From: Mytilus trossulus
Lineage: Eukaryota; Mollusca; Bivalvia; Mytilida; Mytilidae
DNA length: 64,000 nt
Direction of reading: 5' to 3'
NCBI RefSeq assembly: GCF_036588685.1
Contig: NC_086383.1
Span: 60,835,448 to 60,899,447 of the forward strand
The notes beneath the pieces were generated by a model. It was not told where the DNA came from, ran no database searches, and worked only from the letters and a program-made list of their open reading frames with translations. This document shows, in pieces, positions 23,828 through 37,000 of the stretch. Within the stretch, counting starts at the first letter, position 1. Each line of letters starts with the position of its first letter. The position numbers and the translations under genes are program-made.

Positions 23828-24748
23828 AAATTGAGAATGGAAATGGGGAATGTGTCAAAGAGACAACAACCCGACCAAATCAAAAACAACAGCAGAAGGT
23901 CACCAACAGGTCTTCAATGTAGCGAGAAATTCCTGCACCCGGAGGCGTCCTTCAGCTGGCCCCTAAACACATATATACTAGTTCAGTGATAATGAACGCC
24001 ATACTAATTTCCAAATTGTACACAAGAAACTAATATAAAAATAATACAAGACTAACAAAGGCCAGAGGGTCCTGACTTGGGACAGGCGCAAAAATGCGGC
24101 GGGGTTAAACATGTTTGTGAGATCTCAACCCTCCCCCTATACCTCTAACCAATGTAGAAAAATAAACGCATAACAATACGCACATTAAAATTCAGTTCAA
24201 GAGAAGTCCGCGTCTGATGTCAGAAGATGTAACCAAAGAAAATAAACAAAATGACAATAATATATAAATAACAACAGACTACTAGCAGTTAACTGACATG
24301 CCAGCTCCAGACTTCAATTAAGCTGACTGAAAGATTATGGTTTCATCATATGAACATCAGGCACAATCCTTTCCGTCAGGGGTTTAGTATCATACCATCA
24401 TAACATAAATGAGAAGAACATAACCCGTGTCATGCCAACAACTGTTTTTAGAATACATATCTTTAGTTCCGACGCAAAGACCTTATCAGTGACTCAATAT
24501 CAACGCCAAAATATGCAATCTTTAATGACTTGACAACAGTATCGTAATTATATCCCTTCTTAATCAGTCTATTTAAAGGTTTTGTAAGTTTCTGAGGTGA
24601 ATACTGACACCTTTGTGCTTTATAAAGAATATTTCCATAAAAAATTGGATGTGAAATACCTGAACGTATAAAAAGTCTGCATGTTGAGCTATATTTACGA
24701 ATGATGTCTTTATACCGATGATAAAATTTAGTAAAAGTTTTGACTAAC
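23828..24748 (-). mobile_element. 5'-truncated PLE1-family copy
   Basis: The 3' portion of the PLE1 family on the minus strand. An ORF at 24750-24463 encodes the RT thumb/C-terminal region (TFTKFYHRYKDIIRKY, ISHPIFYGNILYKA, SPQKLTKPLNRLIKKGY). It is followed by the shared 3' untranslated tract (CCAGCTCCAGAC, GTTAAACATGTTTGTGAGATCTCAACCC) and the terminus AAAATTGAGAATGG at 23828. Colinear with 5760-6700. Confidence 0.8.
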
Positions 24749-26441
24749 ACTAACGGTGGTCAAGCATTGCGATCAGATCGTAAAAGGTCTGGTATAGGAT
24801 GGTGAATGATAATTTATCGATAAGACATATGGTCCGTCAATAAATAATCTTGTGTAATCAGTTTTATTATTAAAAATATTGGAAAAACAAAACTCTCTGT
24901 CAAAATGGTTCCATATTATAATTAGTATCCGAGAAAATTCAAAGATTACGGTATACCCCGTTTTTTTCCAAGCTACAAAGGCATATTGCTATTCAGAGAG
25001 AAAAAAATACGAACATAGTTTTTGAATTTTTAATGCATTAACTACCTTTTTTCCTAGAAATATTGTTCAATTTTACTGTTTGAAATGGTTCTTCAAGGAA
25101 TTTTGATTTAGTTCATTCAGAATTTTTTTATCATTTACTCTGGTCACGCCTTGTCTTTCACGATCCAAATATTGCGTTAAACGGTCTTTCACAATCAAAA
25201 CAAGAAGCAGACTTTTCAAAAAAGAATATGAACTTTTTCAAGTAATAACCTACATATATTTTACTAGACTATCTGGCATATAGAGATTAAGTTTATAACA
25301 TACATGTATAATGATATATTGGAATGTGTCAGTGACTATTATAGTTACGAAACGTGATTTTTCTTAATTATTTTCATAGGATTTTGTGTCACTTTTAGCG
25401 TTTTTTTAAAAAGTTCTGCATTTTTTTTATTTATGAAGTGGAGCGTTTTATGAAGGAAATTGAGCTTTTGATTTTATCATTTTATAATGGACCTTCCGTT
25501 TTTTATTTTCCTCAGAGTTAATTTTTTTGTTGATTTTAAATTTTCTAGATAATGATACCAGGACGTCTATTTCTAACAAGTTGTGTTGACCTGTTGCTTG
25601 TTAATTTGCAGTCGTAATACATTTAATAATTTATAGTTTGCTTGTATTTTGCTTTTGTTAATGTATTGGTTTTTTTTTTAATTTACAAGTATGTCATGCT
25701 TGATGTGGTCTACACACTGAATTCAAACATTGAACGGCAATGGTCTTCAACTTTGTACTTGTTTGGCTTTATAAATATTTTGATATGAGCGTCACTGATA
25801 AGTCTTATGAAGACGAAACGCGCGGCTAGCGTACTAAATTATAATCCTGGTACCTTTGATAACTATTATGGTAATTCATATTTGATTTTTAAAAGAAGAT
25901 TATCTCTGATAGGCAGTGAGACAACACTTCAGAAGAGTCCACAGAAATAAGCAACTATAGGTCACCATACGTCTTTCAACCATGAAAAAACCCAACATAC
26001 CACACAGTCAGCTATAAAAGGCCCCAAATTTTTAACAATTCAGACGAGAAAAATTAACGGCCTAATTTATGAACTAAACATGTAAAAAAATATCTGTAAC
26101 TCAGAAACAAAGGAAAGCCATTGAATCACATAATACTGACTTGAAACAGGCAAATACAGAATGTTGCGTGGTTAAACATGTTAGCAGGCGCCAAACCCGT
26201 CCCTAACCTAGAAAAACATCGAATAAAAACACAGACTTACATGGGTACTTATACCTCTCAACAACAAAAATACACTAAGTACATATATGAGAGTACTTGC
26301 AGTTACCGACAAATAGTTCAAAGCCAATAACAACTACTAAACAAATAATGTACATGAGACTATGAATCAGTATACATCCAACACCTAATAAGTTTAGTAT
26401 AAAGACGTCATTAAAAACAGGTATCAACATATTGTAGAGCC
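24749..26441. other. Intergenic stretch upstream of the TLR
   Basis: Contains a dispersed repeat at about 25735-25870 (from CAATGGTCTTCAACTTTGTACT to GACGAAACGCGCGGCTAGCG; relatives at about 31590-31690, 54115-54180, 57480-57660 and 63650-63850) and a relative of the GTCAGCTATAAAAGG repeat at about 25900-26030 (minus). A 5' untranslated exon of the TLR should lie in or before this stretch, but I could not place it. Confidence 0.5.
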
Positions 26442-26552
26442 ATGAATGTGCATATGAATTTAATTTACAGTAATATTTATTTGCTACTAACAATATTTAA
26501 TTCACTTTTAGCAAAATCAATATTAATAATTGCAGGAAAACAAACTACATCA

Positions 26553-28190
26553 ATGAATTTGTACACAATGTGTGTTTGCATGTTTCTGTTGCTGGCCCCA
26601 TACATATTGGCAAGGGATATAGATTGTCATGAACAGTGTAAATGTTCATCTAAACATCATGAAGCAGTGTGCAGTGGTCGCGACCTAATTTATATTCCAT
26701 TATTCCCGGAAAATATACATGTTGTTACAATGAATGGAACAAACCTGACGTACATCGATATAAATGGTTTTGATAATTTGACAATCATTGGACTAAAAAA
26801 GCTGCAGTTGATTGATAATTTAATTTCATACATTCATCCAAATTTGTTTACAAATTTGAAATTTCTTTCTACGCTACTGATTTTAAAAGAAGATAAATTA
26901 CATGTTGATCTTTTGAAAAGAGCACTCGGATACTCTGCCAAACAAAAAACAAAGCATCTAATATTTGAATTCAACAAATGGTCATTTCTGCCAGTCGACC
27001 TGTTTTCAAATTTTTCAAGCAACGAGGTGACAAGTCTTAGAATTAAGGGCAATGCATTTTCTAGTATTGCATGTGAAACATTCTTTGTGATGAAAAGTTT
27101 ATACTCTTTGGTTCTGTCCAATAATCTAATAGAAGACATCAATATGACTGGAATACCAAATACTGTTGTAAGCCTACATTTGAATAATAATATGCTTTCA
27201 TCAGTTCCTGATATGTGTGCAAATGGTAAAGAAAAACAAAGCTTACTCAGACAGTTGTCAATTTTGGATCTAAGCGATAATAGCATCGGTAGAATGCAGG
27301 AGGATTCATTAGCTTGCTTACCTGCATTGACAAAGGTTCTTTTGAATGGAAATCCTCTTGGCCGAATTCATAGTAACATATTAATAAACAATCCAATGCT
27401 TTATGTCGTGCAATTGTCTAAAATAGGTTATCCTTTAAAACACATTGACGACTTTGCATTTAACAGTTCATCGTTGTCCAGTTTGCGAATGCAAGAAACA
27501 AATTTTCACTTTGATCAGGAAAAATTTAACCCTAAGACAATTTTTTCTCTTTCTCCGAATCTATCTTTCCTCTACCTTGACCATAGTTACCTGCCAAAAT
27601 CAGAAATTATAATGCAACACATGTTTTTGCCTTTAATTAAACTTAAGGTTTTAAGTCTTTCTTTCTGCAGCCTTTTCTTTCTTCCTAAAGACACTTTTAT
27701 ACATTTAACATCGTTAGAGACATTGAGTTTAAGTGGTAACAGATTTTCTAGCTGGAATGACGGAAATTCAATTTTTAGAAATATGATTTCTCTAAGAAAA
27801 CTGTATCTATCAAACAACTTCATACGAATCATCAACTCGACATCTTTTCCGCTAGATGTACTGAATTCATTGGAAGATTTAGATCTTAGTGTTAACCCAT
27901 ATGCATGTACTTGTGATCAACTTTGGTTCACTAAATGGATACAAGCAACACAAGTTAAGCTGATTGGGTACCCCCTTCATTATAGGTGTCGACAGCCTTC
28001 CGAACTTGATAATGTGGTGCTTCAAAAATATGCTGAATCTCAAATGCAATGCCCACCGTGGAATCCGTTATATAGCATGGCAATAGTACTATCTTGTACA
28101 GGATTATTACTAGTAACCTTTATAACTATAGGTTTGAAATGTCAAACAAATATTAAGAATTATATCACTAGTAGCACGATTTCAGTCTGA
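26553..28190 (+). CDS. Toll-like receptor, ectodomain and membrane part (N-terminal half of a split gene)
   Basis: Membrane pattern-recognition receptor. A start at 26553 (MNLYTMCVCMFLLLA, a clear signal peptide) is preferred over the in-frame ATG at 26442. An acceptor (ATTGCAG, AG at 26534-26535) precedes it, and the second copy has its acceptor and ATG in the same places. Order: LRRNT with DCHEQCKC; about 15 leucine-rich repeats (for example LDLSDNSIGRM, LSLSGNRFSSW, LYLSNNFIRII); one LRRCT from about residue 448 (NPYACTCDQLWFTKW to QMQCPPW); one membrane segment at about 509-530. Seven residues later the frame enters element B and stops at 28190, giving 545 residues with a tail encoded by the transposon (TSSTISV). 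Removing 28166-43775 joins the frame exactly to the TIR half for 710 residues. The layout is that of a single-LRRCT (vertebrate-like) TLR. Ligand unknown. As it stands it would be a TIR-less, possibly decoy, receptor. Confidence 0.9.
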   Translation: MNLYTMCVCMFLLLAPYILARDIDCHEQCKCSSKHHEAVCSGRDLIYIPLFPENIHVVTMNGTNLTYIDINGFDNLTIIGLKKLQLIDNLISYIHPNLFTNLKFLSTLLILKEDKLHVDLLKRALGYSAKQKTKHLIFEFNKWSFLPVDLFSNFSSNEVTSLRIKGNAFSSIACETFFVMKSLYSLVLSNNLIEDINMTGIPNTVVSLHLNNNMLSSVPDMCANGKEKQSLLRQLSILDLSDNSIGRMQEDSLACLPALTKVLLNGNPLGRIHSNILINNPMLYVVQLSKIGYPLKHIDDFAFNSSSLSSLRMQETNFHFDQEKFNPKTIFSLSPNLSFLYLDHSYLPKSEIIMQHMFLPLIKLKVLSLSFCSLFFLPKDTFIHLTSLETLSLSGNRFSSWNDGNSIFRNMISLRKLYLSNNFIRIINSTSFPLDVLNSLEDLDLSVNPYACTCDQLWFTKWIQATQVKLIGYPLHYRCRQPSELDNVVLQKYAESQMQCPPWNPLYSMAIVLSCTGLLLVTFITIGLKCQTNIKNYITSSTISV

Positions 28191-28414
28191 AACGGTCATT
28201 TTGGTCTGATCACATCTTGATTGACTGAATTTACTGCTAGAAAAATTCGTCTAGATATTTAAGATCGTTTAGTCGCCGTTCAGATCGATAGCCTCATCAG
28301 GTAAATCAGTTCGTTAAGACATGTCAAGACGGAAAAGACTGAATCGTCTAGCGGGTTGTTTAGACCCGTTAAGATCGTGTCAGACCAAAACAGACCATGG
28401 ATACAAATTTACGT
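28166..28414 (+). repeat. Element B left terminal inverted repeat
   Basis: About 249 bp, inverse of 43524-43772. By eye roughly 6 percent of positions differ between the two ends, so the element is not brand new, or its ends diverged before this insertion. Confidence 0.9.
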
Positions 28415-30001
28415 TCAAAATGTTCAGACCCTGTTTAGATCCGTTCAGTATACCGGTTTGATAACACGAGTTGCACCCCTTCTACTCGATAATGCATTTT
28501 AGATTAATATGTATATTTGTTTTTTTAATATTAGGATTTGTTTGAAGTATATTTTGATTAATTAAAAAAAAAAAATCTTCTGTTGATTCTTTATTTCTTT
28601 TCTTGTTTTGTCGAGTAACTAATAAATTATTCGTCTATATATGTTGTTTATTTTTTTAATAAATGTTAGTTTATATAAATATATATTGGTAATTAAATGC
28701 AAGGACGTATGTTAATTGTATACACACCAGAATGTATGCCATAAACCTTTAAATGTTGTGAAGACCGGTGAAAATATTTTTCGTATTTGAAGATTAGTAA
28801 CGGAAAATCCTAAACGTAACCTAAAAAAGTTAAGGATCCACAGAAATGCAGCGGATGCAAATTAACACATGCATATTTTTGTTTTATGTATGACATTTGC
28901 TTTTATTCATTTTCTGTTGATATATGTCCTAGTTAACCGTTGAAGCTGTTGGTTTTTGTTTGCATGTTTAATTTTTTTAGTGCGATTTACTCTATTTAAG
29001 TTGGAAAAAAATATTCCCGACATCCGGAAATTCGAAAATGACTTCTCGGATCCCGAAACCTGATCATCATACTGCATTCATTCAGTCTCTGTCGGGACGG
29101 TGTTAAAGTATCACCGTATAGAAATTTTCATTCAAACAATGTATCCTTATAATATTTATTTTCTAATCCATATGATAGGTATATTGTACATAGTATATAT
29201 ATACATATGGCGTTAATTCAAACAAAATCTGTTTTAGTTAAAATGGTCGGGTTCGATGGCACGTGCTAGTAATCAACCGGGTCAACAGGTAACAAAATCA
29301 ATGATCCTTAACGTAAGAAAGTACATGCCTATTATATATTACAATTACTCTCATCATCATTCTTAATAGAAAGGTGCCGTAGGGCTGAACGTTAATAAAG
29401 AATTAAGGAATTTGTGTATACACGTATTAGTGATGTCTGGTCGTCAGTTTTTAATATACATGCTTATGTTTTCAAGTTTTTAAATTTAGCAAAAAACATG
29501 AACTGTTCGGAAGCCGTTTGTTAAGTATTCAAAAGAAACTTTTCGCTTCTCTACTTATATAGTTTAGAGAGTATTCCTTTAAATTGTGTCAGTGAAATAA
29601 AGTAGTGTGTATTTGTATTCTATTTATTTTGCTAATTGTGTCATTATAATATACATTTTGTATTTCACTACTATATATACTATAAGTTGTAGTGTGATTG
29701 ATTGTTGGTTGTTTAAAGTCCAGTGGCAAATATTTCATGCATTTTCAGGACCAGCTGTAAGTTAAAGACATATATGGAACTCACCGGTGTATTTTTCACG
29801 TGTTAAAATAGGTAAAAGAATAATTAATTTCTTAAATATCGAAACATAAAGGAGGCAAGGTGCATGGATTACCCGCACTTATCAGTTCTTTTCTCTGTTT
29901 TGTCTTTAAAAAATAATGCTAATTTTTTTTATATGTTTATATAATTTACAATAACTGCGGTGTATACGTGCTGTCAGACGAAAGATAAATGTGTGCCCTT
30001 T

Positions 30002-31844
30002 GATATTCGTCACCAATTTGTCAATTTTTACATATATGACAAACACGGTTTTCTCTCAGTACATTTTGCCATCTTCTTGTTACAATAGGCAATTTGTTAT
30101 TGGTTGTTCGAAATCAAAGAACAACGGCGTCTTTAAAGTTCAAAATGTTAAAATATTTCTCAAATTCCCAGTTTTTCTTAGAAATTTTGTAGTTAATAGC
30201 TTTTGACGAATTTTAAATTCATGAATTTCAATTCTGAAGAAACTGGTCTAACAGTCTTTGCTTTATTACAGTTTTTAACCAATCTTTATCCATAAAATTT
30301 TGTAGAGAATGAAGGATGCAAGTCCAAGCTTTGAATTAAAATGGTCATTAAATAGACACACAAATAAAAGAACAAGTGTGAGTGTTGGAATGACATATAC
30401 AATATATCACAATGTGCATTGTCGAAGAAGTTAAATTTGATTTTACGTTGGTAACTGGACAAAATTGAAGAGAGGCAGCCCAATCTTTTCTCCTTTTTAT
30501 TACGAGTACAAATAAACTGTTCTTAGTTATTTCGTGAAGCATTTCCTTAAAATAATAAAATCGCGCGTGATCTAACAAATACTCACATTGCAGTGTACTA
30601 TACTGCTTTCGATACAAATTATATCAAATTATAGAGCAGTATAACGGCTCCAACTCAAAATTTGAACCCTTCTATGTTGGTTTTTTTTTTTACCATTTAG
30701 TTTGAGAGCTCCAATCATACAAGTTGTTTCACCCTTTTTATTGTGATGATTGGTCACGTGCCGAGTGACACACGCTGATTTAAAAGTAATTTAATTTCAC
30801 AATTACTATAGCTATTGATACCATATATTTGAATTATATACTAATATTCTCTTATATCCATGTTCCCTGGGGCCTTAAAACGTCGTTTCAGTGAGAGCCA
30901 TTAGTTCTAAAACTTTCTTCTTAGTGTACTAAGAAATGCTTTAAAGATTAAAGCCTGTATTATACACTAACAACTACCAAATGCTGATAATTATGGCATC
31001 GAATCATTTGTAACTCGTACACAAAATATTCACACTGTTGTTTGCTAAATATGGACTATGGTATATAAAAGCGACGTAATCGTAAAGATAGATATACGAA
31101 GATGTGCATTGCATATGTGGTATGCGTGCCAATGAGTCAAAAATATTATTTAGTTGTACAATAATTGGCTGTTTGGCAACAAAATAGTTCCATGTTTTTA
31201 AAATCAAAGGTTTTGGCATCTTCGCTAGCCAAATGGTTACGATCCACTCTGGAGAGCGGGCGTTGATCGTGACCCTTAGCTAACGAAGATGAGGTTTTGG
31301 ATGTCTTCGATTTCACCGAACCTGGTGTAAAATTGTCCCTGACTATATCGAACGTTGACTTATTATACGAGCTAACCAATATCACACGTACAGTTCTTAC
31401 AAGCATGGCCCGTGTTATTACTTATAATGCCATACAGCTAGTTTTGTTTTATCTACAATTATGTATCTTGTATTCGTTATTTTTTTTATCTACTAGTATT
31501 TAGTTATTGCTTGACCCACTCAGAGTTCTAGGTCGCGAAAAAGCTTTCCCTGAACTAGTCTATTGGGAAAACTTCTAGGTATGTTGGTACTAAATGCTCT
31601 TCAACTTCGTACTTTATTTGGCCTCCTTTGAATTTTTGATTCGGGGGCCGTGACTAATGAGTCTTTTTTTTTAGACGTCTTCCGCGCGAAAATATATGAT
31701 GAGTTTATTGTGTCAATAGAGAGAAATTTCTTTGATTAAAATACACTCGGGAATAGCAAGACAGTTTTCCAAAAGAGTAGTGGGAACTTTACTGATTTTT
31801 TTTTTATCATATACTAGTATATTTCTGATAGTTTTCTCGACCTC
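30002..31844. other. Middle segment unique to element B
   Basis: Occupies the place of A's 15951-17873 but is unrelated to it. It contains part of the dispersed repeat also seen at 25735 (about 31590-31690). Several overlapping short ORFs exist on both strands (for example 31297-31503); none has recognisable domains or a partner elsewhere. Confidence 0.55.
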
Positions 31845-31934
31845 TCCACCTATTTTCAAACTTGAAAGGAGACCTCTTTCTGCGGCATGAGTCTGGAACA
31901 TGTACACATGGCAGTTGCAAGTAATAGCTATATA

Positions 31935-32075
31935 AATATAAAAGAGAAGATGTGGTATGATTGCGAATGAGACAACTGTCCACAAGAAACCAAAATTACA
32001 CAGACATTAACAACTATATGTCACCGTACGGCCGTCAACAATGAGCAAAGCCCATACCGCATAGTCAGCTATAAA
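31935..32075 (-). repeat. Dispersed repeat, backbone copy in element B
   Basis: Reverse-orientation counterpart of 15735-15865 in element A, so this copy was already in their common ancestor. Confidence 0.75.
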
Positions 32076-32579
32076 ATGCATTTCAAAGATACCATAATTA
32101 GAATAAAAGGTTATAGAGTATAACGTACTTACAAAATATGTCATCTTGTAGAATGTGATTTCACAAATATATTATTTTCAAATTCGCAATCCAAGTCAAC
32201 GTAAAATCGGTTACACACATTTTTCATGCTATAAATCCATTTCAATAATATCATTTCAAACACACTCTAGCTTGCCTTGTCATTAATTTAAATAATACAA
32301 ATTCAGCTAAATTTTGCTTATTCCCATCATCAGAAATCTCACACTTATCCTAGACGTTAATAATACTCATGCACTTCAATTTTATTAAACAATTTATTGA
32401 TACGGATGACAACGCTTTAAAAATACGGTTACATCAGGGTGTAAAAAATGTGAATTTGGTTTAGATAGATTAAACGGTAGCTTTAATAGTGAAATGTACT
32501 ATTTTTTGAAGACTCGCCTAAATGTATGTTGCATAGATGTATATGACCCCAACAATTTTATTTAGATCATGCTGTTAAT

Positions 32580-32845
32580 TATATTTATAAAACCATTCAT
32601 TTGTAAATACCGCATATATCTGCTCACTGTTTGAATATAGAAACTTGTCGATTTTATAATATTGAGACATATCCGAGATTTTGTAATATGTGTGATAAAC
32701 AAGTAATTGAAGATGAATATCATTTTATTTTAGTATGTGAAAAGTATAATGAACTTCGAAAGAAATTTATCAAACCATATTGTTGGAGGAAACCGTCGAA
32801 TCATAAACTTTTAAGACGATCAATGCATTTAAATGGGGACATATA
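32580..32845 (+). pseudogene. LINE C-terminal fragment in the B backbone
   Basis: A better preserved copy of the fragment in element A. Reading LNIETCRFYNIETYPRFC then CNMCDKQVIEDEYHFILVC and LRKKFIKPYCWRKPS, it matches the zinc-binding C-terminus that follows the RT in LINE ORF2 proteins (C-x2-C, then H and C). No RT core precedes it. It ends at a GGATCCAG-family repeat (about 32810). Confidence 0.75.
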
Positions 32846-34094
32846 GTTGGAACTCGCCCCTTTTTGTTGTGCTCGGTTGGGATCCCAATACAGGCTCATA
32901 ATATTTTAAAGCATTTTTGAAGTGTTCAAATATAATAAACCAGAGACATATATAACTTGTAATTTATGTCTCTAAATGAACGAATGATAATTTTTACGAA
33001 TAGAAAGAAAAAGCAAGTCTGTCCGAAAGGTGATTGTCTATTTGATATTTAAAAGGAAAATGTATAACTATAGTGTGTTCATTGTAAACTTAAACCATAA
33101 TGCATAGAATTGTCTCTGCATGTTTATAACAGTCACAAGTCACTTCTAGAATTAAAGGTCAGCGATCGATTAAAAATTCGTGCAATTATATTTTGTCAAA
33201 AGTGATCGAGATGCCTTTATCAGGTAATTCAAATAATCGCACCCATATATTTTTTTTCCAGAACACGTTAAAGTTAATATCAGAGCCATATAATACATGT
33301 TTTATATCTTTGACTATTATGCTAGTAGACTAGTATAGTTTTCTCAGGTTATATTCTCCGTTGATAGGTATCTTTCCTTTGAAGTCTTGTTTTTTCTCTA
33401 ACACTTAGAATAGTATATAGGGACCACTTCCGAAAATAATCTTTCAAAATGCAAATTTAAGTTTTAGCCTTTAAAACTTGTATGTCAAATAATTTGACCA
33501 CATGACAAAAATTTCTACAATAAACATTGGTCACGCTCGACTGATTTCGATGTGAGACAGTAACACGTGCCGTTACAATAGCCAGTGTACACGCATCAGC
33601 GCACACATGTATGTCAAATAGGTCAGTTGATTGGAGGAATGTTTCCGAAAACACGCCTACCGCAAACTAATACCCAATCAAACGCCTTTACCAGAAACAT
33701 AAATAATACTTGGAGATTGGGTTGCGTATTCAACATTTCAAAAAGTTTATAAACTCTTTAATTCGAGCTAAGAAGCAAAGAATATGCCCGAAATACAAGT
33801 TTCCCGGCTATCTAGTGATGAAAAAAAAAAAAAAAAAAAAAAAAAAAATTACAAGTTAATTACAAATTAAAAGTGTTTCGAATTATATAACTATAAGTCT
33901 TTTATCTGGCAAGAACACCCCAATTTAGCGGACAAGCAGTCAAGTTATTCTTTTTGCTGTTACTGAATATACCAAGAAAGAAAATAAATCCCGATATTAA
34001 TTTGAAACTTTGTTACTGAATACTTTTCCAAGAAAATATTCACATCTCTTGGTAACATGCATATCCGGAACAGAAAATTTGGCATACAGTACTT

Positions 34095-37000
34095 CAGAAC
34101 GATGTTCACATTATAATACATTATACCCAACAATTGTGATGACGAATTACTTCCTTTGTTCGAGAACAATTTTATTTAAATAGAAATCTGTGATTTTACT
34201 TTGTCCATTACTTCGACGAACCTTCGTGCAGGTGCTTTATAACTAACAGGTAAGATGTTGTTGCAGTAAAAAAATATTCATTTTAATACAATTAATAAAG
34301 TTGTATAACGTAGAATATGTTTTGTCATTCAGTTTCTTCATATTTAACTAAATTCCACTATGATGATTTCGTAATGCTAGTCATGTTTACTGTCGAATAA
34401 TGATACTTCTCTTTCATTTTCACTGTTGAGCGAATCATTAGTATTGTATATGCGATGCATTTTCACTGTATAATTATTTATTATTTTTTTTTTATCTATT
34501 ACAGCTCATTTCTTTCAGCAGCAAGACTTAAGTTGACTTGCTTGCTTTTCTTTTATTGGATAATCATTATGATAACACCCGATTTAATTCAAATATTAAA
34601 CATACAGGTTAAACTTTGCCTATTCATATTGTTTAAAAATGTCAATCTTATTTACAAAGTTTGTATAAACAATTAAACAAACAAAGCAAGCAAGCCAACC
34701 AAAGTTTTGCTTTACATGCATTAGGAAATTAGCTGTAAAGCCTTAATTTAGCCGACTTGCTCAAACAATAGATAAAGTAAAAGAAAGATTTGATAAAATT
34801 TAACTTACGGAGGAAAGTTTGGTTTTAAAACACTCTAATAAATTCAATAGAAATAACATTTATTTCAAATGTATTCCATTTAGTTTCTTATAAAGCACAT
34901 AGGGATCTTTATCCTTATTTTTTTTATCCATTTCCATGACACTTTTCCAGTAATTACGTACATCTTGATATAGATTGAACCTCTGTTTTCCCGTTTAAAA
35001 GGTTGTACACTGGAGCCGTTTATAACTTGCTGTTCGGTGTGAGCCAAGACTGTATTTTGACGGTGTATAATGGTCTACTTTTATAAATTGTGACTCGGAT
35101 GGAGAGTTGTCTCATTGTCACATACATGTACGACATCTATATACGGCTCAAAAACGAAACGAGACGGGATAAAGACGGGATAAAAAAATCCAAGCTACTT
35201 TTTAATATATTTATAATGGGCTTAATATGAGTCAAAATAGAGTAAAATCACGAGTGGGTCGCATTGTGGTATAAGCGTGACGCCGGATTTCCGATTTTTT
35301 GCAAGCGTGACAGGTGAAAGTCAAATGATTGTGTCGTGAAAAACGAGAAATGAAGTCTAGCGGGACACGGATAATTACAAAAAATGAGAACAACATAGTA
35401 TAAGCCGGATACGGGAATCTGCCAAAACAGTAAGCGGGATCCGGGATCAGAACCCCCCAATCAGACCCCAGAATAAGATATTTTTGTATATTCATCCTAT
35501 TGTTACAGTCATGCCTTCAATAACAAATGTATCCGATGCATGCATTTTGTTTTTATATTTTTGGTCCCTTTCTCAATTTTGTGGGGTCCAAATTTATAGA
35601 CAAAAGTCCTTTAATATAGATATTTGGGATTCGTTGACATGCTGAATCTAACCGTGTATTTAGTTTGGGGATTGTTTGCCTAGTTTCTGAAATAGCCCAC
35701 ATAGAGTTCCAAAGGGTCTAAAATCAACAAAAATGAATTGTAGCATGCATTTCGTGTACAATAACCCAAATGTGTATGGTTTTACCTCTGCGGTAGTATC
35801 CATTCGCGGATCTAGAATTTTTCATTTTGAGAATCGCATTTGTTACAAGTTTGAAAAGCTATATATTTGATGAAGAATGAATGAGGAGTTTGTATTTCAA
35901 TTTGAAAATACATGTATCATAAATCCTAAAGTCATCAACTAAGTTTTTTCATTTGTTGCAAGTGCATTTGTCACATAATTCTACAATAAAAATTCCTCGC
36001 ATCTTTGAAAATTCTACATTAATAATGACTGCACTAACAGTGATAATTCATCGCATCTACAGTTAAAATGGATCGCTTTCAATAATCGATATGCTATATT
36101 ATGATGCTTTTATAACACTTATTTGAACTTTAATGCTATGTTTGTATATTATAAAGACATATCACAATGACAATATGTTAAAACTTTCCTTCAAATCACT
36201 TAACTTGATATTTTTAAAACGTAAACAAATACAGTTTTCCCATGATCCTTTATTCTACAATAGACATACCCGCATATAACAGTAAAAATGAACTAGCTGG
36301 ATTCGCACTTTATATACACTGGTGTAACCACTTGCTAACATCACTGCCAACTTTTTTTATACTCTTTTGCTAGCCCAAGATTTTGTATTTTCCGACCCCA
36401 TGTCGGGCCACGGTGAAAACGACATGCCTCAACTGATGATAATTCCTGGGGAAAACTCTCAAACGACAACGTGCATTCTCTCCTCAAAATTTACATGCAT
36501 AGATGTAAAATTCATTTGACGATTAAATCTTTCACAACATTCCTTAGGCAAAGAAACACTTTTCTATAACAGTCTCCTGATTTGGAAGACAAAAGGCAAT
36601 ATTAAAGTGGAATTTACAGCAATGTCCATTCCTGAATCCATGTATTGTATACAATTGCTGAAAGTCACCTTCCACCAACAACAGAAAAAAATATTTAATG
36701 AATAAAAATTTATAAGACAAAAATGATACTAAATATATATAAGTACGATCAATATGTGTTCAGGTAAATTGGCGCAAATGAGTTCCGAAAACTGACGCAA
36801 TTGATACATTTGAGAGAAAAAATATTGGCGCAAATGATACCCCTGAAAAACAGTAATTGGCGCAAAAGGAGTGCTGCCTAAATATCAACCTGTTTTTAAT
36901 TCAAATTGGTTCTCTTCTTCTTTTAGTATACAATAGTCCATCGTCATCCCATGATAACATACTGAGTGGCGGATCCAGGAATTTTCGTAAGTGGGGGCCC

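Noticed and set aside
26442-26552. Upstream in-frame ATG extending the TLR by 37 residues
   Set aside because: A splice acceptor lies between it and 26553, the second TLR copy has acceptor and ATG at the equivalent later position, and the later start gives a proper signal peptide.
26834-27835. Minus-strand ORFs of 150 and 82 codons opposite the TLR
   Set aside because: They are antisense shadows of the leucine-rich repeats, with no domain of their own.
35232-35495. ORFs of 87 and 70 codons in the CGGGAT-rich patch
   Set aside because: Two overlapping frames are open at once through short repeated words, as in low-complexity DNA; no recognisable domain.
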